NCBI GenBank assembly: GCA_902762355.1 | Contig: CACWNR010000027.1 | Coordinates: 1-41,022, forward strand | Length of the DNA stretch: 41,022 bases | Direction: 5' to 3' | From: an uncultured Bacteroidales bacterium | GTDB taxonomy: Bacteria > Bacteroidota > Bacteroidia > Bacteroidales > Paludibacteraceae | Shown here: positions 6,251 to 15,200 of the stretch, piece by piece | Layout of the letters: each line of letters starts with the position of its first letter | Position numbering within the stretch: the stretch's first letter is position 1 | Notes under the pieces: model-generated | What the model was told of the DNA's origin: nothing | What the model saw: the letters and a program-made list of their open reading frames with translations, nothing else | Database searches by the model: none | Position numbers and translations under genes: made by a program

Positions 6251-9200
6251 ATGGCACACTTAATCGAATACTTCAAAAAACACGTAGCCGAGCGACCGAA
6301 TGATATCTTCTGCATCGCCGGTGACAAACGTATCACGTTCGCAGAGGCGGATCGTTTGACGGAGACTCTCGATCCTCAATACGTCACCCGTTGCGGCGAC
6401 AAAGTGGCAGCGTTTATCGTGCCTCGTAATGAACTGATGGTACTCGTACCTCTCGCTATCGCCAAGGCAGGCCTGACCGCTATGCCGCTCGATGGCTCTT
6501 ATCCCGAAGAGCGACTGAACTACATGCGGGAAGATGCCGCCAAGTACGATGGCGACGAGGCTTTTGTGCTGCTCTATACCTCCGGTACAACCGGCATCCC
6601 CAAGGGCGTCATGCTCAGCGAAGCGAACATCTTGGCATTCATGGATTTTCATGTGCAGGCCATCGGCTTGACTCCGCAAAGCAAGTACGCCACCTACGCC
6701 GGTTACGGCTTCGATGCCTTCCAGATGGACCTGTGGTGCTGCGTCAAAGCAGGTGCGACCATCTGCATCGTAGGCGACGAGATCCGTTTTGACCTGGAGG
6801 GGCTCAACCAATATATCCAAGACGAGCACATTACCCACTGCTTTATGACCACCCAGATGGCAACGCAGCTCGTGCTCAATTATCCGGACATCCCGGGCTT
6901 GCAGTGGCTCGGTACGGGCGGCGAGAAACTTATCAGCCTCGATCCGCCTTCGTATAAGTTGATGAACTGCTACGGCCCGACAGAGTGTACCGTCTATGTC
7001 AGCAGTTTTTTCGTGACCCAAAACGAACCCAATATACCTATCGGCAAAGCCAATACGAACGGTACGCGACTCATCGTCGTGGGGCAGGACGGAAAAGAAG
7101 TACCGACCGGCACGGACGGCGAGCTCTATGTAGCCGGACCGCAGGTGTCGCTCGGTTACCTCAACCAGCCCGAGAAGACCGCAGAGGTGTTTGTGGAATG
7201 GAACGGCTTGCGTTGCTACAAAACCGGCGACATCGTTCACTACCGCGAGGACGGAAACATCGAGTTCGTCGGCAGACGCGACGGACAGGTGAAGATCCGT
7301 GGTTTCCGTATCGAACTCAAAGAGGTCGAAGCCATCATTCGCGAGTTCCCCGGCATCAAGGATGCTACCGTACAGGCCTTCGATTACCCGGATGGCGGTA
7401 AGTTCATCGCTGCCTATGTCGTCAGCGACGAGAAGATCAATATCGACGAACTCAACGCCTTTATCGGCGATAGCAAACCGCCTTATATGGTGCCTGCGGT
7501 AACGATGCAGATTGACGCTATACCGCTCAACCCGAATCAGAAAGTCGATAAACGGGCGTTACCTAAACCCGAGGCACCGAAACCTGAAGTAGAGGAGGCT
7601 GTGGCTGCGGCTCCGCTGAATGTCTTGGAGCAGGAACTGCATGACATCATCGCGAAGATCGTCAATATGGAGGAGTTCGGCATCACGACCGACCTGCGTT
7701 ATATGGGTCTCTCCTCTATCGCTGCCATCAAGTTAGCAACCCAGATCTTCAAGCGTTTCGGCGTCCAACTCGATGCCAAACAGATGACCAAAGGCATCAC
7801 GTTGCAGGCCATCGAGAATGAGATTCTTGCTGCGATGTTAGGCGAGAATCGATATACCGAAAATGAAAAATCTCAAATTTCCATACCTTCAGATCGTGCC
7901 CTTGGGCAAAGAAATGTCCAATCTCAAATGAGCGAAGCTCCTCTAAGCTTTGCTCAACTCGGTGTCTATTTCGAGTGCATGAAGAACCCGACATCGACTC
8001 TCTATAACGTGCCGATCTGTACTCAGATGCCTTTGGAGGTAGAGACGGAGGCGTTGCGGCAAGCGGTCCGCAAGGCGGTGCTTAACCACTCTGAGCTCTT
8101 TGTGCATTTCGCTACCCAAGAAGCTAATGTCATCCAGACCATCGACGAACAGATGATGAACGAGGCGCATATCGACGTGCCCGAGAAGGAACTCGAAGAA
8201 GCACAGATGGATGCGTTCAAGCATGAGTTCGTGCAACCGTTCAACCTGCAGAAAGACCTGCTTTTCCGTTTCGTCATCGTGCGCACGGAGAAGAACCTGT
8301 ATCTGTTGAGCGACATTCACCACCTCGTTTGTGACGGTGCATCGTACGACCTCCTCATCCATGAGATCTGCGACTTGCTGGAAGGCAAAGAGATAGAACC
8401 CGAGATGTGCTCGTATCCGCAGTTCGTGGCGGAGCAGAAAGCCGCTGAAAATGGCGAGTCCTTCAAAGCCGCTAAGGATTTCTTCGCCGAGCGTCTCACC
8501 GGCATCGAGAGCGTCACCGAGATCCAACCGGATCTCACCAACGCCCTGCCGCAAGGCGAGAACGGACGCGTGTGCGTACCTTTTGATATGCAGACAGCGG
8601 AGAAATACGCTGCGCAATTAGGCGTGACGCCGGCAGCTGTGCTCCTTAGTGCCGTCTATTATTCCTTGGCACGTTTTGCAGGAACAGATGATGTCTGCAT
8701 CACCACCATCTCCAACGGACGAAGCAACCTGCGGGTGAACAACACCATGGGAATGTTCGTCAACACCCTTGCGCTGACCACCAAGATAGCGAACCAGACG
8801 GTTGAGGAGTTCGTCCGCGAGAACGCGCAGTCCTTCGAGCAAACGCTCGCACACGAGGATTATCCCTTTGCACGCGTTGCGGCGGATTATGACCTGAAGG
8901 CGGAGATCATGTTCGCTTACCAGATGGGCGTGCTGAGCAACTATAGCGTCTTCGGCAAACCCGTTTTTGCCGACGAGACCATGGAGCAGAACGTGCCGAA
9001 ATTCAAGATCGCGTTCTATATCATGCCGATGGACGGCGTGCCGTCTATCGCCGTTGAGTACGACAACGGATGGTACAGCGAAGCGCTGATTACGAACCTC
9101 GCGCAGTCGGTAGCAAATGCCGTGCTGGCTTTTGCGGCAAACACTAACGCATCTCTGCGTGCCATCTCGCTTCTTAATAAAGCGCAGACAGCGGTGCTCG

Positions 9201-12094
9201 ACTCGTTCAACCAGACCGAGGTGCCTTATGACGACACCCAGACCATCGTCTCGCTCTTCCATAAGCAAGCGGCTGAGACGCCCGATAACCTTGCCGTCGT
9301 TTATCACGACGTCCGTCTGACCTACAAAGAGGTGGATGAGCAGACGGACGCCATCGCTGCACGGATCATAGAGGTCATTGGCAACGATACGAAAGAGAAA
9401 GTTGTTTCTATCCTCATCAACCGTTCCGAATGGATGGTAGTCGCTTCGTTGGCGGCCCTCAAAGCCGGTTGTGCGTACCAGCCGCTCGATCCGTCTTATC
9501 CGGCAGAGCGTCTGAACTTTATGATGAAGGATGCCAACGCAGCCCTTCTCATCGCCGATACCGACCTCCGTCCCATCGTCAACGAATACTCCGGACCGGT
9601 TCTGCTGACGAAAGAGTTAGAGAAATCACAAATTACAAATCATAAATCACAAATCACAAATATAAATCCACAGGATTTATTCATCCTCCTTTATACTTCC
9701 GGTTCTACCGGTGTGCCCAAAGGCTGCCAACTCGAGCACCGCAACCTTGTGGCTTTCTGTCATTGGTACCATCGCTACTATGACCTCCATGCAGGAGACA
9801 AAGTGGCGGCGTACGCTTCGTATGGTTTCGACGCGAACATGATGGATATGTACCCGGCATTGACGTGCGGTGCTGCCGTCTATATCATCGGCGAAGATAT
9901 TCGTCTGAACCTGCCCGACCTCAATCATTATTTCGAAGAGGAAGGCATCACCCATTCGTTCATGACGACCCAGGTGGGCTATCAGTTCGCGCAGAACTGC
10001 GACAATCATTCCTTAAAGCACTTGTCTGTGGGAGGAGAAAAACTCGCGACTATCGCGCCGCCGGCTAACTATCTGCTTCATAACGCGTACGGTCCGACCG
10101 AGTGTACCATCTTCACCACGACCTATCCGATACACGAGCAGGAGAAGAATATCCCTATCGGCAAACCGCTGGATAACTTCCGGCTATTCATCGTTGATAA
10201 GGACCTGCACCGTGTGCCTGTGGGTGCTACAGGCGAGCTGCTTGTCTCCGGTCCGCAAGTCAGCCGTGGCTACCTCAACCGTCCGGACAAGACCGCCGAG
10301 ACTTATATCGACTGGAATGGTCTTCGCTGCTACCGCACCGGCGACGTCGTGCGTTACCTGGAGGACGGAAATATTCAGTTTGTCGGAAGGCAGGACGGTC
10401 AGGTGAAGATCCGCGGTTTCCGTATCGAACTCAAAGAGGTCGAGGCGGTCATCCGTGAGTTCCCGGGCATCAACGATGCCACCGTACAGGCCTTTGATTA
10501 CCCCAACGGAGGTAAGTTCATCGCGGCATATATCGTCAGCGACAGCAAGATTGACATCCAGGCACTCAATGCCTTCATCCGTGATTGCAAACCGCCGTAT
10601 ATGGTACCGGCTTCGACCATGCAGATCGACGTCATTCCGCTGAACCAGAACCAGAAAGTGAACAAACGTGCCCTTCCGGCTCCGCAGCTCACCGACACCG
10701 ACCGCGACTACGTGGCGCCGGCTAACGACAACGAACGCCTCTTCTGCGACATCTTCGCATCGATCCTCAATCAGGATAAGATAGGTGCTACGGATAACTT
10801 CTTTGAACTCGGCGGTACGTCGCTCATGGTTACGCGTGTTATCATCGAAGCGGACAAAACCGGAAAGCATGTCGCTTACGGTGATATCTTCACCCATCCG
10901 ACGCCGCGTCTCTTGGCGCAGTTCCTGTCCGGTGACACGGATGAACAAACGGCCAATGACCAAGAGGAAGCTGGCTTCGATTATACCGGCATTGATGCCA
11001 TTCTCCAGCGCAATAACCTCAATACCTTCCTGCGCGGAGAGCGTCAGGAGTTAGGCAATGTGCTGCTCACCGGTGCTACCGGTTATCTCGGCATCCATGT
11101 ACTGCGCGAACTGATTGATTCGGACGCCAAGACCATCACTTGTCTTGTTCGCGGAAAAGACCAGCACGATGCGCAACGACGTCTGCGTAACTTGCTCTTC
11201 TACTATTTCGACCGGCGTTTTGATGAACTCTTCGGCACCCGCCTCTTCGTCGTCAACGGCGATGTGACAAACGATTTCAGTAATCAGTTATCAGATATCA
11301 GTATTCAGACCGTCTTCAACTGTGCAGCGAACGTCAAGCACTTCTCCAAGACCGACGACATCGAACAGGTGAACATCGGCGGCGCGGAGCGTTGTGTGGA
11401 GTTCTGTCTGAAGACCGGCGCACGGCTTGTACATATCTCCACCACTTCGGTCGGAGAGATATGGGTTGATCGCGGTGACGGCAAGGCAGTACCCGAACTG
11501 TCGGAACGCTTGTTGTACTTCGGTCAGTTCCTTGATAACCGCTATATGCGGTCGAAGTTCCTCGCTGAGCGTGTCATTCTCGAAGCGGTAGCTCGTCACG
11601 GGCTGAACGCTAAGGTCATGCGTGTCGGAAACCTCGCGGCGCGTAGCTATGATGGTGAGTTCCAGGCGAACTTCCAGACGAACAGCTACATGGGACGACT
11701 CAAAGTGTTCTCCACGCTCGGCTGCTGTCCGATAGACGAATACGACTCACCGGCGGAGTTCTCACCGGTGAACGAGACCGCCAAAGCGGTTGTAAACCAT
11801 ACCGACCTCTTGGGCGATATCCTCGCTGGCTTTGAGAAGATTGGCAAGTCCATCCGTTACGTGGAGGAAGACGAGTTCCAGCAAGCGATTCTCGAGGCCA
11901 GCAAAGACCCGAAGAAAGCCAGCCTCATGTCCGCTCTCTTGGCATACCAAGACATGACGCATGGACAGAAGGCGGTGACTATCGAGCGTGATAACCGCTA
12001 TACCTCCGCAGTCCTGCTCCGTTTGGGATTCCATTGGTCTGCACCGGATAGCGCGTATGTCAATCGTATGCTAACCGCAATTAGGATTCTTTGA
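6251..12094 (+). CDS. Dimodular NRPS, A-T-C-A-T-reductase, predicted peptide-aldehyde synthetase
   Basis: The 1947-aa protein contains an adenylation domain (about 1-440; YTSGTTGIPKG, YGPTE, KIRGFRIEL), a carrier (MGLSS, PPant Ser489), a condensation domain (about 565-985; HHLVCDG, His690-Gly696), a second adenylation domain (about 1000-1480; YTSGSTGVPKG), a second carrier (LGGTS, Ser1524) and a terminal thioester reductase (about 1595-1947; LLTGATGYLG near 1607, YMRSK Tyr1765/Lys1769). With no starter C domain, it should join two amino acids and release the dipeptide reductively as an aldehyde, the chemistry known for gut pyrazinone/dipeptide-aldehyde NRPSs. Specificity-pocket residues read by eye are DAMFLTCVYK and DAMFLVAIFK, suggesting hydrophobic substrates. 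Domain A1 lacks about 30-35 residues between the A2 and A3 cores (after ERLNYMREDAA) compared with A2. The two A domains share near-identical DNA around 7276 and 10396. No PPTase is visible nearby. Confidence 0.93.
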   Translation: MAHLIEYFKKHVAERPNDIFCIAGDKRITFAEADRLTETLDPQYVTRCGDKVAAFIVPRNELMVLVPLAIAKAGLTAMPLDGSYPEERLNYMREDAAKYDGDEAFVLLYTSGTTGIPKGVMLSEANILAFMDFHVQAIGLTPQSKYATYAGYGFDAFQMDLWCCVKAGATICIVGDEIRFDLEGLNQYIQDEHITHCFMTTQMATQLVLNYPDIPGLQWLGTGGEKLISLDPPSYKLMNCYGPTECTVYVSSFFVTQNEPNIPIGKANTNGTRLIVVGQDGKEVPTGTDGELYVAGPQVSLGYLNQPEKTAEVFVEWNGLRCYKTGDIVHYREDGNIEFVGRRDGQVKIRGFRIELKEVEAIIREFPGIKDATVQAFDYPDGGKFIAAYVVSDEKINIDELNAFIGDSKPPYMVPAVTMQIDAIPLNPNQKVDKRALPKPEAPKPEVEEAVAAAPLNVLEQELHDIIAKIVNMEEFGITTDLRYMGLSSIAAIKLATQIFKRFGVQLDAKQMTKGITLQAIENEILAAMLGENRYTENEKSQISIPSDRALGQRNVQSQMSEAPLSFAQLGVYFECMKNPTSTLYNVPICTQMPLEVETEALRQAVRKAVLNHSELFVHFATQEANVIQTIDEQMMNEAHIDVPEKELEEAQMDAFKHEFVQPFNLQKDLLFRFVIVRTEKNLYLLSDIHHLVCDGASYDLLIHEICDLLEGKEIEPEMCSYPQFVAEQKAAENGESFKAAKDFFAERLTGIESVTEIQPDLTNALPQGENGRVCVPFDMQTAEKYAAQLGVTPAAVLLSAVYYSLARFAGTDDVCITTISNGRSNLRVNNTMGMFVNTLALTTKIANQTVEEFVRENAQSFEQTLAHEDYPFARVAADYDLKAEIMFAYQMGVLSNYSVFGKPVFADETMEQNVPKFKIAFYIMPMDGVPSIAVEYDNGWYSEALITNLAQSVANAVLAFAANTNASLRAISLLNKAQTAVLDSFNQTEVPYDDTQTIVSLFHKQAAETPDNLAVVYHDVRLTYKEVDEQTDAIAARIIEVIGNDTKEKVVSILINRSEWMVVASLAALKAGCAYQPLDPSYPAERLNFMMKDANAALLIADTDLRPIVNEYSGPVLLTKELEKSQITNHKSQITNINPQDLFILLYTSGSTGVPKGCQLEHRNLVAFCHWYHRYYDLHAGDKVAAYASYGFDANMMDMYPALTCGAAVYIIGEDIRLNLPDLNHYFEEEGITHSFMTTQVGYQFAQNCDNHSLKHLSVGGEKLATIAPPANYLLHNAYGPTECTIFTTTYPIHEQEKNIPIGKPLDNFRLFIVDKDLHRVPVGATGELLVSGPQVSRGYLNRPDKTAETYIDWNGLRCYRTGDVVRYLEDGNIQFVGRQDGQVKIRGFRIELKEVEAVIREFPGINDATVQAFDYPNGGKFIAAYIVSDSKIDIQALNAFIRDCKPPYMVPASTMQIDVIPLNQNQKVNKRALPAPQLTDTDRDYVAPANDNERLFCDIFASILNQDKIGATDNFFELGGTSLMVTRVIIEADKTGKHVAYGDIFTHPTPRLLAQFLSGDTDEQTANDQEEAGFDYTGIDAILQRNNLNTFLRGERQELGNVLLTGATGYLGIHVLRELIDSDAKTITCLVRGKDQHDAQRRLRNLLFYYFDRRFDELFGTRLFVVNGDVTNDFSNQLSDISIQTVFNCAANVKHFSKTDDIEQVNIGGAERCVEFCLKTGARLVHISTTSVGEIWVDRGDGKAVPELSERLLYFGQFLDNRYMRSKFLAERVILEAVARHGLNAKVMRVGNLAARSYDGEFQANFQTNSYMGRLKVFSTLGCCPIDEYDSPAEFSPVNETAKAVVNHTDLLGDILAGFEKIGKSIRYVEEDEFQQAILEASKDPKKASLMSALLAYQDMTHGQKAVTIERDNRYTSAVLLRLGFHWSAPDSAYVNRMLTAIRIL
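7856..7935 (+). repeat. Stutter-type linker between carrier 1 and condensation domain
   Basis: AAATGAAAAATCTCAAATTTCC and a later CCAATCTCAAATGAGCG give a polar linker (TENEKSQIS ... NVQSQMSE) between two GC-rich domains. It resembles other stutters here but is more degenerate. Confidence 0.4.
9622..9668 (+). repeat. CAAATCA stutter inside NRPS adenylation domain 2
   Basis: Five or six imperfect copies of a 7-8 bp word (AAATCACAAATTACAAATCA) encode KSQITNHKSQITN at about residues 1126-1138, just before the A3 core. The frame is kept. The word family recurs at 19109 in giant gene 1. Confidence 0.8.
11276..11308 (+). repeat. ATCAGTTATCAG stutter inside the NRPS reductase domain
   Basis: TTCAGTAATCAGTTATCAG, then ATATCAGTATTCAG, encodes FSNQLSDISIQ in the reductase. 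The neighbouring codons are GC-rich and unrelated. Confidence 0.65.
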
Positions 12095-12095
12095 T

Positions 12096-12125
12096 GTGTA
12101 AATGGCAAATGAACAAATGTTTAAC
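12096..12125 (+). repeat. AAATG stutter after the NRPS gene
   Basis: GTAAATGGCAAATGAACAAATG lies between the NRPS stop and the terminator. A comparable TTTAAAGTTTAAGGTTTAACG precedes the sister terminator near 23398. Confidence 0.5.
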
Positions 12126-12175
12126 GAAAAAATCGCTCTTCGGGGCGATTTTTTTTGTTTTTTTTGCATATGTCA
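12119..12175. repeat. 57-bp direct repeat, copy 1 (terminator plus -33 region)
   Basis: Identical to 23412-23468. It contains a UUCG-loop terminator and runs into the -33 region (TTTGCATATGTCA) of the following giant gene. Confidence 0.9.
12127..12157 (+). terminator. Rho-independent terminator of the NRPS operon
   Basis: A 10-bp stem (AAAAAATCGC with GCGATTTTTT) is extended by a T-G and a C-G pair around a TTCG tetraloop and followed by a T run. Confidence 0.9.
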
Positions 12176-12194
12176 TAAAAAAGCAGTAATTTTG
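12163..12194 (+). promoter_or_regulatory. Promoter of giant gene 1
   Basis: -33 TTTG (12163-12166), 20-bp spacer beginning CATATGTC, -7 TAATTTTG (12187-12194); the ATG is 29 bp further on. The -33 box overlaps the end of the preceding terminator's T-rich tail. Confidence 0.85.
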
Positions 12195-12223
12195 CAGCCG
12201 ATATTTTAAAAATATCAAATTTT

Positions 12224-15200
12224 ATGAAAAAACTCATTCTACCGGCAGTCCTTGTACTGCTAGCAATTTTTACTTCTCACTTGTCTCCGCTTATGGCGGC
12301 AGAGGCGAATGTGGACTTCGAAAACGAGAACAACTACGATGCCTATGCTGCCGGCAACGGAAAGATTCACGTGAAGGTGCTGCTCTTCAGCGAGCGCGGG
12401 TACGACCACAATGCGGGTCGTGGTAATAACCAGAGTCTGGGTAACGATCCTGCTCCAACGTGTCAGGCTACGGGTAGTCGTTTGCATACGAAACGTGTGA
12501 GCGGCGGCGAAGAGGCCATTTATCTCCACTACTGGGCAGACAACTACTACAACAATCCCAAAGCGAAGAGTCAGCATCAGTGGCCAAATGACAAGTGTTG
12601 CGTATGGGTGCAGCTCTGGGGCGGCGTGATCGAGTGTGCGAACACGTATGACGGCACCAAGCGCACGATCGTACCCGATGGCACCGTCGTGCAAGTAGAA
12701 CTGAAACGTAAGAAAGAGGGAAATTGGCTCACCTGGTTTGAGTTCGACTGGTATCCGCCTGAGGAGATGAACGAAGAGGAGTTTAGACTATACGTGACCT
12801 CCAATCACCATAAATGGAATGAAGCCGGCTTTGGGACGAAGACGCATGACTTAGGCTTGTTCTCCGGTGCAGATTCGGAGCAGGCACCAATTATCTCCGA
12901 CCCGTTCTTCTATGCGGCTAACGACAAAGGAGCAGCCGGATACGGCAAGTTAGCGTACGTCTATTCCTTAACTACGGACGTGCAGCAGTACTTCACTACG
13001 CAAGACGTCAATCCCCATATTCTCATGGAGCGTTCGGATATGCTGTTCGTAGATCCCGCCGATTCCGTGCAACACGGTTTCCGTACGTGCTTCTATGCTT
13101 TACGTGACGTCGATCAAGCAACATGGCGATGGGTTTGGTCGAACAAAATAGATATCCCCGCTTACCACAAGATACATAATTTCGAAGTCAAGCCATGGAT
13201 CTATCATCGTGAGGATATTGACAAATGGTATGAGAACAGCCGCTATAAAAACCTCACCTGGCAAATACACTACCCGCAGGAAGAGGATGTGATGGAAGGC
13301 GATTACATCGAGATACAACGGGCATACAATGCCGACTTTTCGGATGCACAGACCATCGACCTCGTGCAGATTTACTACGACTCTACGGCTACAGTCAACG
13401 ATATCCAGACCTATTCCTACGTGGATTCCACAGAGGCTGCTTGGTGGAACCCCGTAGAGAAAAGCTATAACATCTATTATCGTGTGCGGCGTACTTCCTC
13501 CTCTATCTGGGACTGGGAAGTTAATCCCTATTCGGCTGCAGACACTTGCACCGTGGAGCATAAATATAGCGTCAATGGATTCTTTAAGGTCGGTATCAAT
13601 CCTAACCCCGTGACCTACACACTCGACCCCGACTTTAGCAACAACAGAGCGGTGCATTTTGAAATTGATTTAGGCGCATTGTTACAGAATGCGGAACGTA
13701 CCCAAGATAAACCTGGATACTCGTTCTATTATTGGGATGATAACCAAAAACTCATCATCCGCAAGATAATGGTGGAGCAGCAGGATACCTTCCTCATTCA
13801 GATACCTAACGATAGCATCAAAGCGGCGATTAGCAAACAGTTCTATTCTCCTAATGATGATACGTATAAGAAATTGGATTATCAGGTGTACTTGACCGAC
13901 TATGCCAGCACTCCTTGTACACACTACAAATACGAAGCGTATATTGATACGACCGGAGTGATTGTTAAGGATTTGAATAATTATGAATTCCTCATCCTTC
14001 CGATTGTAGAAGCCGCAGGCCCGGAGATCTACTATACTTCCGCTGCCAATATCAGTACTTTTGCCGGCACAGACAAAGAGTTTTCTGAATATGTCTTACT
14101 CACCTGGGATGCTACAGAGGGAGATGTCGGCACCTACTCGGTCGAGGCTCGCCCTGATAGCGAAAGCGGTTGGACGAAGCTCACCGAGGGCCTCAAACAG
14201 AACTGGTATCAGGATACATACGCCAACCCCTTGGATGCAGACCCATGGCAATACCGATTGACCATGTCCTATGAGTGCAACGGAAACGTGCTCACACGTA
14301 GTGTGGAAACCACCGGACGACGTAACCCTTACGGCAAAATCAGCGGACGAATCACCTATGCGGATGGCACAGGGTGCCCAAATATCGAAGTCAATGCTTC
14401 ACGCGTTTCCGACGGAGTAGTGCTACAGCGCGTGATGACGGACGAAGGCGGTTATTACCTCGTTGACAGCGTGCCCTATAGCGGCGATGCCCAGTATGCG
14501 ATCACCCCGGTTAGTCAGACCGCTGAGTTCCGGTACAACAACACCTCCGCCACCTTCGCATCCGTTACATTGTCCTTAGACCACTGCGTCGCTACCGGAA
14601 TAGACTTTGAGAATATCTCCTCCGTACGAGTGAGCGGACGTCTGCTCTATGAGAACAGTACGATTCCGGTTCGTGATGCGAACTTCCTCGTCAACGGACA
14701 GTTAGTGCGCGTAGGAGGGCATATCTACAAATCGAACGCTTCGGGTAACTTCGAGTTTATGGCGCCGAAAAACGCAGCCTTCACATTACAGGCGGTGAAA
14801 GAAGGGCACCGGTTCGCCGGAGACGGATTCGTACGCATAGAGGGCGACAGCCTGCTGACGCTGACTAAGGCGCTCGACGGTATCCGTATCTATGACCAAA
14901 CGAAAGTGCGCCTTATCGGCCGTCTCGCCGGTGGTGATATACAAGGCTCCAAACCGCTCGGTCATGGGTTGAGTACCAACTACCTGGGCGAGGACCTCAA
15001 AATGGTCTTCGAATTAGAGGGAGATAACATCTCGCAGATAGTGCATGTGCAGTCCGATCTGGATAAAGATACGATACAGCAATATGTGGACTCTACCTAT
15101 ACGCTCTTTGAGAAGAAGCGCATCACGATTATGCCGAACGTTACCACGGGTGAATACGCGGTGGATTTATACCCTGTACGCTATAAGATCACCCAAGCGA

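Noticed and set aside
9622-9668. Possible CRISPR-like array
   Set aside because: The units are 7-8 bp, imperfect and have no spacers; the array is translated in frame within the NRPS.
10184-10963. Long minus-strand open frame (259 codons) opposite the NRPS
   Set aside because: It is antisense to a well-conserved adenylation domain, carrier and linker, has no recognisable motif and no promoter; it reflects the GC-rich codon pattern of the real gene.
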